From JBFWML01 sp050251635 (GTDB lineage Bacteria > Campylobacterota > Campylobacteria > Campylobacterales > SZUA-545), in NCBI GenBank assembly GCA_050251635.1, contig JBFWML010000001.1, positions 1 to 64,000 of the forward strand: a stretch of DNA of 64,000 nucleotides. The letters are read 5' to 3'. Both the position numbers and the translations under genes were made by a program. Positions 42,349 to 51,747 of this stretch are shown one piece after another. The notes below the pieces were generated by a model. That model did no database searches. It saw only the letters and a list, made by a program, of their open reading frames with translations, and was not told the origin of the DNA. Position 1 is the first letter of the stretch, and each line of letters begins with the position of its first letter.

Positions 42349-43335
42349 ATGAACCGGCGATCATTTTTTAAAACCGTGGCCGTGGGCGCGGCCGCTTCGG
42401 CGGTTTTGACGCCAGCGGCGCAGGCAGCCAACGAAAGCCGCCGGGTGGGTTCGATTATCGATCTGACCCTGTGCGACGGGTGTGCGCATCAAAACACCCC
42501 CGAGTGCGTCTTGGCTTGCCGGAACAAAAATCAAACCAACTATCCCCAGCCCGATCCGGCCTATTTGCAGGACTACTGGCCCCAGAAAAAACACGAAGAC
42601 TGGTCGGATAACCCCGAACGCACCGATCGGCTCACCCCCTACAACTGGACCTATGTGGAAAAGGTGGAGATTCCGGGCCAAAATCCGGTTTTTGTGCCGC
42701 GGCGCTGTATGCACTGCGCCGACGCCCCCTGTCAAAAACTCTGCCCCTTCGGCGTTATCGGCAAAAGCGACGAGGGCGCGGTCAAAATCGACACCGGATT
42801 TTGCATGGGCGGCGGCAAATGCCGCGACGTCTGCCCGTGGCACATTCCCCAGCGTCAGGCAGGCTTGGGCATCTACACCAAACTGGCCCCCAAACTGGCC
42901 GGAGGCGGCGTGATGTACAAATGCGACCTCTGCGCCGACTTGCTGGCCAACAACCAAAAACCCGCCTGCGAAAACGCCTGTCCGAAAAAAGCAGTCGTTT
43001 TCGGCCCGCTGGAGGCGATGAAAACCGAAGCCGTACGGCGAGCCGAAGCGATCGGCGGACACGTTTACGGTCTGGAAGAGGGGGGCGGCACGGCGACTTT
43101 TTACGTCTCGAAGGTTCCCTTTGAGGTGATCGACCGTGCCATCGCGCTGGCCAAAACCCAAAGCGGCGACAAACTGCCGGGCCGTCCGCAAATGCCCGTG
43201 GGCATCGCCAACCCGCTCAAAAGCGCCGAAGGGATGTTCCTAGCCGGAGTTATCGCGCCGCTGGCGGGCGTGGCTGCGGCGGGTATCGCCTTTTATAAAT
43301 CCCGCAAAAAAGAGGAGGCCGGCCATGAAGGTTGA
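42349..43335 (+). CDS. Tat-exported iron-sulfur electron-transfer subunit
   Basis: 328-residue protein with a twin-arginine signal (NRRSFFKTVAVGAAASAV), about four [4Fe-4S] cysteine groups (CDGCAHQNTPECVLAC, CMHCADAPCQKLCP, CMGGGKCRDVCP, CDLCAD with CENACPKKA) and a C-terminal membrane anchor (FLAGVIAPLAGVAAAGIAFY). The layout matches the FdhB/HybA group that passes electrons from a periplasmic catalytic subunit to a membrane cytochrome. No molybdopterin or hydrogenase gene is adjacent. RBS AAAGGAG. It overlaps the cytochrome gene by 11 bases. Confidence 0.88.
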   Translation: MNRRSFFKTVAVGAAASAVLTPAAQAANESRRVGSIIDLTLCDGCAHQNTPECVLACRNKNQTNYPQPDPAYLQDYWPQKKHEDWSDNPERTDRLTPYNWTYVEKVEIPGQNPVFVPRRCMHCADAPCQKLCPFGVIGKSDEGAVKIDTGFCMGGGKCRDVCPWHIPQRQAGLGIYTKLAPKLAGGGVMYKCDLCADLLANNQKPACENACPKKAVVFGPLEAMKTEAVRRAEAIGGHVYGLEEGGGTATFYVSKVPFEVIDRAIALAKTQSGDKLPGRPQMPVGIANPLKSAEGMFLAGVIAPLAGVAAAGIAFYKSRKKEEAGHEG

Positions 43336-44050
43336 ACGCCAGAGCCTTTCTAACCGGATTGTCCACGCGCTGACCGCGTCGAGTATTTTTATGCTGATCA
43401 TCACCGGAATCGGGCAGATGCCCGCCTACAAGCGGTACATGGTTTCCGACATTCCGGGACTGGGCTGGACGGGCAGCTACGACATCACCCTATGGCTGCA
43501 TTACCTCTTTGCCTTTGTGCTGATGGGTGTGGCGGCCTACCATGTGAGCATCCACACCCTGCGCCGGGAGTTCGACATCCTGCCCAAACGGGGGGATTTT
43601 AAACACTCCGTGCTGGTCATCTGGGCCATGATCCGCGGCCACCGCGAACCGCCCAGCGAAAAGTATCTGCCCGAACAGCGCCTCGCCTACGGTTTTATGG
43701 TTTTTGCCGTGGGGCTGGTCATCGTGACCGGATTTATCAAAATGGCCAAAAACCTCCCCGGCTGGAACCTTTCGGACGGAATGCACTTTTGGATGGCCCA
43801 GTTGCACAATCTGGGCATGGTGCTGGTGATTTTGGGCATTGTCGGCCACCTCTCGGCCTTTTTGTTTAAACCCAACCGCAAGCTGCTGCCCGCGATGTGG
43901 CACGGCAAGGTGTGCGCCCACTACACCCTCGATCGCCACGCCCACTGGCACGAGGGGGTGCGCAAGGCCAACGCCGTTGTCGCCCAGCACACCGAACTGC
44001 TGCACCCCGTCTGCGAACCGGATAAGCCCGCTCAGGATGAAGCGCGGTAG
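43325..44050 (+). CDS. membrane cytochrome b (FdhC/formate dehydrogenase gamma type)
   Basis: 241 residues with four membrane helices and several histidines suited to two b hemes (RIVHALTASSIFMLIITGIGQ, LHYLFAFVLMGVAAYHVSIH, FWMAQLHNLGMVLVILGIVGHLSAF). It would exchange electrons between the iron-sulfur subunit and the quinone pool. The C-terminal 45 residues are His-rich (CAHYTLDRHAHWHEGVRK, QHTELLHPV), which is unusual and may bind metal. Its 3' end overlaps the convergent MFS gene by 19 bases. Confidence 0.87.
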   Translation: MKVERQSLSNRIVHALTASSIFMLIITGIGQMPAYKRYMVSDIPGLGWTGSYDITLWLHYLFAFVLMGVAAYHVSIHTLRREFDILPKRGDFKHSVLVIWAMIRGHREPPSEKYLPEQRLAYGFMVFAVGLVIVTGFIKMAKNLPGWNLSDGMHFWMAQLHNLGMVLVILGIVGHLSAFLFKPNRKLLPAMWHGKVCAHYTLDRHAHWHEGVRKANAVVAQHTELLHPVCEPDKPAQDEAR

Positions 44051-45363
44051 TTTTCCGCCGCGCTTTGGCCCCGCGCTTCGTTGACCAAATAGAGCGGTAT
44101 GAGCGAAAGCCCAAAGAGCGCGGCGCAAAAAAGCACCGCGCCCTCCAAGCCGAACACCCACTGCAAAAGCCCCACCCCAAAAAGCCCAAAAACCGCCGCC
44201 AGTTTTGAAAACAGACCCCAAAAGCCAAAAAACTCGGCGGCCTTAGCGGGCGGGCTAAACACCCCTACCAAGGCGCGGCCCGTTGCCTGCGACGACCCCA
44301 GCGACAACCCCGAAAGCACCCCGGCCACCAAAAAGATGCTCTGCACCGCGTAGTCGCTGCCCAGTGCTGCATTGATGAAATCTGTCAACTCCCGCACGCC
44401 CACAATGGCAAAAATGGCCACAATCCACAGCAATAGCGTGGCCCCGTAGGCCCGTTTGCCCCCAAAGCGCGTCTGAATCCAGCCAAAAAAGAGCGCGCCG
44501 GTTAGCGCGGTAATCTGCACTGTGACAAACATCAGATTTCGGGTGGCTTCATCCCAGCCGATCACCTGCGCGCCGTAAATAAACGCAAAGGCGATAATCA
44601 CATAAACCCCCGCCATCGCCAAAAAGATCGACGCAAACAGCCACGCAAGGTCTTTAAAGTCGGCCACCGCCCGCACCGTTTCAAACATCCGGCGGTAACC
44701 CACGGCAAAGTACCGGGTACGCAGGGGGCGTTTTTTGCCCACGATCGGCTCTTTGACCCACAAGAAGGTCGGGATCGCCGCCAGCAAAAAGAAAGCCGCC
44801 GCAAAGGGGCCAACCCAGCGAACGCGCTCAAAATTTTCGGCGCTCACCTCGCCTAAAAACAGCAACGCAAACCCCGCCGCCGCCAGCCCGCCCGCATACC
44901 CCAGCGCCCAGCCGAAACCGGAGATTTTCCCCTGTTCACCCGCCGATCCCAAAAAGGGCAAAAAGGCGGCGATAAACGATTCGCCGACGCTATAGGCGTA
45001 GTTGGCCAGCAGCACCAAAAAAAATCCCAGCCACACAAAACCCGGCTGAACAAAAACCAGCAGCGCCGTCAAAATCACCGTGGCGATATAACTGATAAAA
45101 AGAAACTGTTTTTTGGAACGGGTGTAATCCATCACTGCCCCTAGCAGCGGCGCGGTCAGCACCACCAGCAGGTAACTCGCGCACAAAGCCAGGCTCCACA
45201 GCCAGTTGCCCAGCCGGTAATCCGGCCCGTCGCCGACAATGACGCGGGTGTAAAGATCGCCGAAAATCACCGTAATGATCAGCAGCGTAAAGGCCTGATT
45301 GGCAAAATCGAACATCCCCCACCCGAAGATCTCCTTACCCGAGGCCTTCGACGTGGCGATCAC
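44032..45363 (-). CDS. MFS transporter (Atg22/UMF1 type)
   Basis: About 443 residues and twelve membrane helices. GKEIFGWGMFDFANQAFTLLIITVIFGDLY is the hallmark N-terminus of the Atg22-like UMF1 family, and LSGLSLGSSQATGRALVGVFSPPAKAAEFFGFWGLFSKLAAVFG is the conserved C-terminal loop. Such proteins are thought to export amino acids or similar small molecules; the substrate is not known. GTG at 45363 overlaps the mtfA-like stop (GTGA); an alternative GTG lies at 45375. Confidence 0.87.
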   Translation of the reverse strand: MIATSKASGKEIFGWGMFDFANQAFTLLIITVIFGDLYTRVIVGDGPDYRLGNWLWSLALCASYLLVVLTAPLLGAVMDYTRSKKQFLFISYIATVILTALLVFVQPGFVWLGFFLVLLANYAYSVGESFIAAFLPFLGSAGEQGKISGFGWALGYAGGLAAAGFALLFLGEVSAENFERVRWVGPFAAAFFLLAAIPTFLWVKEPIVGKKRPLRTRYFAVGYRRMFETVRAVADFKDLAWLFASIFLAMAGVYVIIAFAFIYGAQVIGWDEATRNLMFVTVQITALTGALFFGWIQTRFGGKRAYGATLLLWIVAIFAIVGVRELTDFINAALGSDYAVQSIFLVAGVLSGLSLGSSQATGRALVGVFSPPAKAAEFFGFWGLFSKLAAVFGLFGVGLLQWVFGLEGAVLFCAALFGLSLIPLYLVNEARGQSAAENYRASS

Positions 45364-46184
45364 CCCCGAACCCACCCGGCGGGGTCCAGACGGTAGTAGC
45401 GTTTAAGCAGCGCATAAAGCGGCGCATCCCATTCGCGCAGCACCACAGGCTTTTCAAAAAAGACCTCGCTGGCGATGGCAAAAAACTCGCCGGGATCCTC
45501 CACCGCGTAGGGGTCCAGCACCGGGTGATCGTCCTGGCCTTCGCACTCCATGGAGAGTTTGCGGTAGGCCGCCTTCATCACCGCGCCCCACTGCACGTAA
45601 TCCTCGGCGCTTTCGAGCTTGGGGGTTCCGGTAATCTCCCCCGTGGCCCAATCAAGCTGATGGGCAAACTCGTGGATGACCACGTTGTAACCGTCGCTGT
45701 CGTGACGCGCCCCAAAAACCACATCGCTCCAAGACAGCACAATCGTGCCAAACTCCCCCGCTTCGCCGCTAAGCACCGCCTCCTCCTCGTGGGCCACAAT
45801 GCCGCCCTCCTCGTGGGCGCGATCCACCACAAAGGGCTCGGGGTAAACCAAAATCCGGTCGATCCCGTCGTAGGCCTCCAGCCCCAGTTCCAGCACCAAA
45901 AGCGCCGCTTGGGCGGAGATAACGGTTTTGACCTCATCGTTCAGTGCAAACCCCGCGCACCCCTCAAAGGTTTTTTCCATGCAGATCGCCCGCGTCAAGT
46001 GAAAAAGCCGCTCCTGCAGCGGTTGCGGCATCCCGGCAAAATGGGGCACCGCGCCGCTGACCCAACGGCGGGTTTCTTCGTCCACCGGGGCGTTCAGGGC
46101 CGTTTCGCGCCGCTTAAGACGCCGCGCCCTCACCGACCAAAATAAGACGCCCGATCCCGCCAGCAGTAACAACAGCAGCTCCAT
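45360..46184 (-). CDS. mtfA: MtfA-like zinc-dependent peptidase
   Basis: 274 residues. An N-terminal membrane helix (ELLLLLLAGSGVLFW) precedes a basic patch and the MtfA domain, with the zinc-binding VVIHEFAHQLDWATGEI (HExxH) and, downstream, EFFAIASEVFFEKP as the probable third ligand region. E. coli MtfA is cytosolic and binds the Mlc glucose repressor; the membrane helix here is common in other phyla. The ATG follows AAGGAGT. Coupled to the MFS gene. Confidence 0.9.
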   Translation of the reverse strand: MELLLLLLAGSGVLFWSVRARRLKRRETALNAPVDEETRRWVSGAVPHFAGMPQPLQERLFHLTRAICMEKTFEGCAGFALNDEVKTVISAQAALLVLELGLEAYDGIDRILVYPEPFVVDRAHEEGGIVAHEEEAVLSGEAGEFGTIVLSWSDVVFGARHDSDGYNVVIHEFAHQLDWATGEITGTPKLESAEDYVQWGAVMKAAYRKLSMECEGQDDHPVLDPYAVEDPGEFFAIASEVFFEKPVVLREWDAPLYALLKRYYRLDPAGWVRG

Positions 46185-46254
46185 GCCACTCCTTTGAACA
46201 TTTGGGTCATTATACCTTCGCGGTTATAATCGGCCTTTTGCGCAAGGAGCATCA

Positions 46255-46842
46255 ATGCAGGATTTCTGGGAAGATAAATTCGCGGGCGAACCCTACCTCT
46301 ACGGCACCGAGCCCAACGCCTTTATTAAAGCGCAGGCAGGCCGCCTCAAACCCGGCGCCAAGGTGCTGTGTCTGGCCGAAGGCGAAGGGCGCAATGCCGC
46401 CTTTTTGGCGGCGCTCGGCCATAGCGTTAAGGCGGTCGATTTTTCTGCGCAGGCGCTCAAAAAAGCCCGGCAACTCGCCGCCGATCGGCAGGTGTCGATT
46501 GCCACCGAACAGGCCGATCTCACCCGCTGGCAGTGCGACGAAACCTACCACGCGATCACCGCCACCTATCTGCACTTGGATGAAGCAACCGCTCTCAAGG
46601 TGTTTCAAACCGTGCTTGACCGGCTGGAGCCGGGCGGCCTGTTTATCGGGGAGTTTTTCTCCAAAAAGCAGCTCGATTACGCCAGCGGCGGCCCCAAAAA
46701 CCCCGATCTGCTCTATGAAACCGCGCTCTTTGAAAAACTGGGTTTAGAACCGCTGCATCTGGAAGAGACGATCGCCCAACTGAACGAAGGCCACGGCCAC
46801 CAAGGGCCGGGCGCGGTTATTCGCGTGGTGTTAAAACGCTAG
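46255..46842 (+). CDS. class I SAM-dependent methyltransferase (TehB-like)
   Basis: 195 residues. The SAM site is LCLAEGEGRNAAFLAALGHSVKAVDFSAQALKKA (motif I, with EGEGRN as in TehB-type tellurite methyltransferases), followed by ATYLHLDEATALKVFQTVLDRLEPGGLFIGEFFS. The substrate cannot be told from sequence; tellurite, thiol or small-molecule methylation are possibilities. RBS AAGGAG. The last four bases overlap the convergent SRPBCC gene. Confidence 0.85.
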   Translation: MQDFWEDKFAGEPYLYGTEPNAFIKAQAGRLKPGAKVLCLAEGEGRNAAFLAALGHSVKAVDFSAQALKKARQLAADRQVSIATEQADLTRWQCDETYHAITATYLHLDEATALKVFQTVLDRLEPGGLFIGEFFSKKQLDYASGGPKNPDLLYETALFEKLGLEPLHLEETIAQLNEGHGHQGPGAVIRVVLKR

Positions 46843-47294
46843 CGGCCAAACCGCTCAAAAAGCGCGCGCTCCCGGTGGTCAAAAATCTGCTTGAGCTGGC
46901 GCTTAATCACCAGCGTGTGCACCAAGTCGCCCAGTAAACCAAAGGGCAGCTGGTAGGTGACGCGGTCAATCATGCGGCTGCCCGCTTCGTGGGGTTGCAC
47001 CTCGTGGTAGTGGTACCAAAGCTTGTACGGCCCCGCGCGCTGTTCGTCCACAAAGCAGACCCCCTCCTGGATGTGTTTAATCTCCGTCAGCCAGTTTTGG
47101 GTGCCAAAAAGCGGCACCCTCACGCGGTATTCGACCAGCAGACCGTTAAACATCTTTTCGGGTACGGCGGTGCGAATCTCAAAGTGCAGCCACGGGGGAG
47201 TGATGGCGTTGAGATTCTCCGGGCGGCTTAAAAACTGCCATAACGCTTCGGGCCTGACAGGCAAAATCTGAGTGCGCTCAAGACAATAGATCAT
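46839..47294 (-). CDS. SRPBCC-family protein
   Basis: 151 residues with the START-like fold of the SRPBCC superfamily: LPVRPEALWQFLSRPENLNAITPPWLHFEI at the N-terminus, then YRVRVPLFGTQNWLTEIKHIQEGVCFVDEQRAGPYKLWYHYHEV and DRVTYQLPFGLLGDLVHTLVIKRQLKQIFDHR. These proteins bind hydrophobic ligands and often accompany NAD-dependent epimerases; none is nearby. The specific role is unknown. Confidence 0.87.
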   Translation of the reverse strand: MIYCLERTQILPVRPEALWQFLSRPENLNAITPPWLHFEIRTAVPEKMFNGLLVEYRVRVPLFGTQNWLTEIKHIQEGVCFVDEQRAGPYKLWYHYHEVQPHEAGSRMIDRVTYQLPFGLLGDLVHTLVIKRQLKQIFDHRERALFERFGR

Positions 47295-47333
47295 TGACTT
47301 CCACCTTTTGCAAGATTATAAAGCCGTCTCTCT

Positions 47334-47621
47334 TTAGCCGCCGATGCGTCCCGAAGCGGTCGGCACAATCACAAAATAGTCCCAGCCGCCCAAGGGAAAA
47401 TGGGCCTTGAGGTCGCCAATCAGCCCTGCGTAGTCGTCGCAGTAGAGCCTGAAAAGAGTCATTTTCTGACGCCCTTCGACCGCTTCCGCGCCGGCCAGGG
47501 CCAGCCCCGGCGCAAAAAAGCCGCCGGAAAACTCGATAAACGCGACTTTGTTTTCGGCCAGAAAATCGGCCACCGCCCCCGCCGAAGCGGGCGGTACGAT
47601 CAGTTCAACCAACGCGCTCAT
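47334..47621 (-). CDS. DUF3240 family protein, last gene of the metal efflux operon
   Basis: 95-residue small protein resembling DUF3240, a ferredoxin-like/PII-like fold often found beside CzcA-type pumps. ALVELIVPPASAGAVADFLAEN starts the domain, VEGRQKMTLFRLYCDDYAGLIGDLKAHFP follows, and it ends in DYFVIVPTASGRIGG. It overlaps the RND pump gene by 17 bases. A metal-sensing or accessory role is inferred from context only. Confidence 0.78.
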   Translation of the reverse strand: MSALVELIVPPASAGAVADFLAENKVAFIEFSGGFFAPGLALAGAEAVEGRQKMTLFRLYCDDYAGLIGDLKAHFPLGGWDYFVIVPTASGRIGG

Positions 47622-50600
47622 ACGTTCCTCCTTGTCCGTAACGGTAATAGATCAGCGGCAAAATCAGCAGCGTCAGCGCCGTTGAGGTGATCAGACCCCC
47701 GATCACCACGATCGCCAGCGGTTTTTGGATCTCCGAACCCGGCCCCGTGGCAAACAGCAGCGGAACCAGACCCAGCGCCGCGATCGACGCGGTCATCATA
47801 ACCGGTCTTAGGCGCCGTTTGGCCCCGGTAATCACCACCTCAAGCGCATTCAATCCCGTGGCAGAAAGCTGGTTGAAGTAGGTCACCATCACCACGCCGT
47901 TGAGCACCGCAACCCCCAGCAGGGCAATAAAACCCACGCTGGCGGGCACCGAAAGATACTCGCCGCTCAGCCACAGGGCCACAATACCGCCGACCATTGC
48001 AAAAGGAATGTTCCCCAGCACAATCACCGCCTGACGCATCGAATTAAAGGTCAAAAACAGCAGCAGGAAAATCAGACCCAGCGCCACAGGCACCACCAGC
48101 ATCAGTCTGGCCGCCGCGCGCTGCTGGTTTTCAAACTCGCCGCCCCAGTGGGTGTCGTACCCTTCGGGAAAATTGACCTTCTCCTCTACAATCTTTTTGG
48201 CTTCGTCCACAAAACCCACCAGGTCGCGCCCTTCGACGTTGGACTGCACCGTCACCAGACGGCGCGCGTTTTCGTGGGCGATCATCACCGGCCCTTCCAC
48301 TTCGCTGATCACCGCAACCGTCGAAAGCGGCACACTGCTGCCGTCGGGCAGCGTCACGGGCAGTCCTTTAAAGAACTCTTCGCCGCGCTGCCAGCGTTCG
48401 GGGGATTTGATCACCAGCGGTGTGCGCATGGTGCCCTCCAGAATGGTGCCCACCTGTTCACCCTCCAGACTGGCCTTCAGCACGCTTTGCAGGCTCTCCA
48501 CGTCCATCCCCAGACGCGAAAGCCGCTGCCGGTCAAGCTCCACCTGCAGGTAACGCACGCCGTCGTTCAGTGCTGCGTACACATCCACGCTGCCCTCCAC
48601 CGTTTCCAGCGCCGCGGCCACCTCGCCGGCCAGACGCGAAAGCTCGCCCATGTCGGTGCCGTAAATCTTCACCGCCACGTCGCCCCGCGCTCCGGTCAGC
48701 ATTTCCGAAATGCGCATCTCGATGGGCTGGGTAAAGCTGTAGCTGATACCCGGAAACTCATCCAGCACGGCGCGGATTTCCCCTTGCAGCCACTCCTTGT
48801 CGGGGTTGCGCCAGCTTTCTACGGGGGCCAGCACCAAAAAGCTGTCGGTCTGGTTCATCCCCATGGGGTCAAGCCCCAGTTCATCCGAACCGGTCCGGCC
48901 CACCACGCCTTTGACCTCCGGAACGGCGGCCATCAATGCCCGCTGTACCGCCAAAGACTGCTCGCGGCTGGCCTCCAGACTGATTGTCGGCAGGCTTTCA
49001 AGCCCCACAACCATATCCCCTTCATCCATTGTCGGCATAAAGGTTTTACCCAGATTCATAAACCCGATCACCGCAATGACCAGCACCGCCACCACAATCA
49101 AAACCACCGATCGGGCATGGCCCAGCGACCACTTGAGCGCCGGTTCGTAAACGCGCAGCAGAAAGCGGACAAGCAGCCCCTCTTCTTCTTTGACCTTTGT
49201 CAGCAGAAACGACGCCGCCACGGGAATCACGCTGAGCGAAAGCACCAGCGACGCACCCAAAGCAAATACGATCGCCAGCGCCACGGGTTTAAAGAGTTTG
49301 CCCTCCAGCCCTTCCAGCGTCAGCAGCGGCAGGAAAACGATCATAATGATCGCAATACCCGAAACCACCGGCTGCGACACCTCCGTCAGCGCCCGGTAAA
49401 TACGGTGGCTTCTGGGCAATGGCGAAGGGTGGGCAAGGTGCGTCACCATGTTTTCCACCACCACCACCGCCGAGTCCACCAGCATGCCGATCGCAATAGC
49501 CAGACCGCCCAGACTCATCAGGTTGGCGCTCATGCCGAACTGTTTCATCAGCCAGAAGGTCGCCAGCGCCGAAAAGGGCAAAATCAGCGCCACCGTCAGC
49601 GCCGCGCGGGCGTTTTGCAAAAAAAGCATCAGCAATACCAGCACCAGCACCGCCGCTTCGATCAGCGCGCGGCTGACCGTACCCACCGCCTTGTCCACCA
49701 GACGGCCCCGGTCGTAAAAGAGTTCAACCTTCATCCCTTCGGGCAGGGAGGGCTCAATCTCCGCAAAGGCTTTACGCACCTGCGCCACCACCTCGCGGGC
49801 ATTGGCCCCGCGCAGACCCAGCACGAGTCCTTCAACCGCTTCGCCGCGGCCGTCTTTGGCCACAAACCCGTAGCGGGTCAAACTCCCGATCGCCACATCA
49901 GCCACATCCGAAACGCGGATCGGAACGCCGTTGCCGACCTTCACCACCGTGGCCAGAATGTCGTCGGTGTTTTTCAGGGTGCCCACGCTGCGCACCAGCA
50001 ACACCTCTTCGCCCACTCCCAGACGGCCCGCGCCGCTGTTGGCGTTGTTTTTTTCCAGCGCCTGGGCCAGATCCTGCAAACCCACGCCGCGCGCGGCCAT
50101 CTTTTGCGGGTTGGGCCGCACCTCGAAGGTTCTGACCAGACCGCCCAGACTGTTCATGTCCGCCACACCCGGAATCACCCGGATTTTGGGACGGATCACC
50201 CAGTCCAGCACACGCCGTTTTTCCTCTAGCGACGCATTACCCTCCAGTGTAAACATCATCATCTCCCCCAGCGGGGTTGTGATGGGGGCAAGTCCGCCCT
50301 GTGTACCCTGCGGGAAAGACTCCGCCGCCGCCGTCAGCCGTTCGGCCACCTGCGCCCTGGCCCAGTAAATATCCGTACCCTCTTCAAAGTCGATCGTCAC
50401 GTCCGCCAGAGCGTATTTGGTGGTTGATCGCACCGTGCGTTGATGGGGAATCCCCAACATTTCCAGCTCGATCGGCACCGTAATACGCGCCTCAACCTCT
50501 TCGGGGGTCATCCCCGGGGCCTTCATGATGATTTTGACCTGAGTCGGCGAAATATCCGGGAAAGCGTCGATGGGGAGTTTAAAAAAGGCCATCACCCCCG

Positions 50601-50676
50601 CCGCCGCCAGCACCGCCGCAAAGAGCAGCACAAAGGCTCTCTGCGCCAGCGAAAAGCGTATCAGCCACTCACTCAT
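47605..50676 (-). CDS. czcA: heavy-metal RND efflux pump, inner membrane subunit
   Basis: 1023-residue HME-RND proton antiporter with twelve membrane helices and two large periplasmic loops. It opens with SLAQRAFVLLFAAVLAAAGVMAFFKLPIDAFPDISPTQV and has GLAIAIGMLVDSAVVVVEN in the fourth helix, with the proton-relay Asp. The exact metal (Cu/Ag, or Zn/Co/Cd/Ni) cannot be fixed from what I can see, and the gene symbol is a family label. It overlaps the adaptor gene by eight bases. Confidence 0.92.
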   Translation of the reverse strand: MSEWLIRFSLAQRAFVLLFAAVLAAAGVMAFFKLPIDAFPDISPTQVKIIMKAPGMTPEEVEARITVPIELEMLGIPHQRTVRSTTKYALADVTIDFEEGTDIYWARAQVAERLTAAAESFPQGTQGGLAPITTPLGEMMMFTLEGNASLEEKRRVLDWVIRPKIRVIPGVADMNSLGGLVRTFEVRPNPQKMAARGVGLQDLAQALEKNNANSGAGRLGVGEEVLLVRSVGTLKNTDDILATVVKVGNGVPIRVSDVADVAIGSLTRYGFVAKDGRGEAVEGLVLGLRGANAREVVAQVRKAFAEIEPSLPEGMKVELFYDRGRLVDKAVGTVSRALIEAAVLVLVLLMLFLQNARAALTVALILPFSALATFWLMKQFGMSANLMSLGGLAIAIGMLVDSAVVVVENMVTHLAHPSPLPRSHRIYRALTEVSQPVVSGIAIIMIVFLPLLTLEGLEGKLFKPVALAIVFALGASLVLSLSVIPVAASFLLTKVKEEEGLLVRFLLRVYEPALKWSLGHARSVVLIVVAVLVIAVIGFMNLGKTFMPTMDEGDMVVGLESLPTISLEASREQSLAVQRALMAAVPEVKGVVGRTGSDELGLDPMGMNQTDSFLVLAPVESWRNPDKEWLQGEIRAVLDEFPGISYSFTQPIEMRISEMLTGARGDVAVKIYGTDMGELSRLAGEVAAALETVEGSVDVYAALNDGVRYLQVELDRQRLSRLGMDVESLQSVLKASLEGEQVGTILEGTMRTPLVIKSPERWQRGEEFFKGLPVTLPDGSSVPLSTVAVISEVEGPVMIAHENARRLVTVQSNVEGRDLVGFVDEAKKIVEEKVNFPEGYDTHWGGEFENQQRAAARLMLVVPVALGLIFLLLFLTFNSMRQAVIVLGNIPFAMVGGIVALWLSGEYLSVPASVGFIALLGVAVLNGVVMVTYFNQLSATGLNALEVVITGAKRRLRPVMMTASIAALGLVPLLFATGPGSEIQKPLAIVVIGGLITSTALTLLILPLIYYRYGQGGTYERVG

Positions 50677-51745
50677 CGCCGCCGCCTAATCCGCTCCAGG
50701 CACCCTTGATCGCCGCCGTGCCGTTCACGGCAAAGTTTTTGCCTTCCAACGCGCCCAGCAGCAGATACCCGCCGCCCTGTTCGCCGGAAATCTGTACCAA
50801 AACGGGCTCGTAACCGCCCTCAATGCGGGCAAACACATAGGCCTGTCCGGCGCGTTTGGTCACCGCCGCCGCCGGAAGCCACCACAGCCGTCCCTCGCGG
50901 GCGACAAAAGCGTTCAACTCCTGACCCAGCGCCAGATGGTGGGCTTTTTCCACCTCCGCGTGCACCAGACTCAACTGGCTGGCGCCCTCCACCGAAGCCG
51001 ACACGCCCACCACCTTGGCACGGGTGCGCTGCCCTTCGTCGCTGACCCACGCCTCAAGGCCGGGGTAAAGCATATAGGTCGCTTCGCGGGGGACGGAAAT
51101 TTCCAGCCACACCGATTCCAAAGAGGCGACTTTAAACAGCGGGGTTGCCGCTTCGATACGCTGCCCCTGCCCCACCAGCACCTCCACCACGCGGCCCGAA
51201 AGCGGCGCGCGGATGATCAGTTTTGCCGAAGGCGCTTTGCCCTCTTTGAGTCCGGCCAGCTCCGCTTCGCCCACGCCGGTCAGCCGCAGACGGCCCTCCT
51301 GACTTTGGCGCTGCAGCCGCAGGGTGTCAAAACGGGTTTTGGCCTGCAAAACCTCCTGTTCGGAGGCCAGTCCTTCGCGTCCCAACTGTGAAAGACGCTC
51401 GTAGCTTTTTTGCGCTTCGGCCTCCTGGGTGAACAGTTCCACAAAACCGCTCTCCCACTCCAGCAGGGTCGGACTGATCATCGTTGCCAGCACCTGAGAG
51501 GGCTCGACGGAGGCACCCAGCGAAACCATCACCTCATCCACCAGGCCGTCCACCAGCGAAGCCGAAAGACGGATCTGCCTCGGCGGCGCAATCACCCGCG
51601 CGGGGTACGGCCCCATGGGAATGCCTTCGCGCACCTGCGCTTTTTCGTGGTGCACATTCAGGTTCTCCACGGCTTTGTCGCTAAAGGCGATCGTTTCGCC
51701 CAGCAGTGATGCGGCGGCCAGCACCAGCAGTAAAAAGTGTTTCAT
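50669..51745 (-). CDS. czcB: RND efflux periplasmic adaptor subunit
   Basis: 358 residues. The signal peptide (MKHFLLLVLAAASLLG) is followed by a beta-barrel/lipoyl/alpha-hairpin adaptor: IRLSASLVDGLVDEVMVSLGASVEPSQVLATM, a helical hairpin at about 105-150 (EWESGFVELFTQEAEAQKSYERLSQLGREGLASEQEV) and ISVPREATYMLYPGLEAWVSDEG. It bridges the CzcA-like pump and the outer membrane channel. Located between the two, as usual. An N-terminal metal-binding segment is not obvious. Confidence 0.9.
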   Translation of the reverse strand: MKHFLLLVLAAASLLGETIAFSDKAVENLNVHHEKAQVREGIPMGPYPARVIAPPRQIRLSASLVDGLVDEVMVSLGASVEPSQVLATMISPTLLEWESGFVELFTQEAEAQKSYERLSQLGREGLASEQEVLQAKTRFDTLRLQRQSQEGRLRLTGVGEAELAGLKEGKAPSAKLIIRAPLSGRVVEVLVGQGQRIEAATPLFKVASLESVWLEISVPREATYMLYPGLEAWVSDEGQRTRAKVVGVSASVEGASQLSLVHAEVEKAHHLALGQELNAFVAREGRLWWLPAAAVTKRAGQAYVFARIEGGYEPVLVQISGEQGGGYLLLGALEGKNFAVNGTAAIKGAWSGLGGGDE

Positions 51746-51747
51746 GG

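Noticed and set aside
48148..50229. Very long plus-strand frame rich in His, Gln and Arg opposite the RND pump gene
   Set aside because: It lies fully antisense to a strongly supported pump gene, has shadow-like composition and no ribosome site or recognisable domain.
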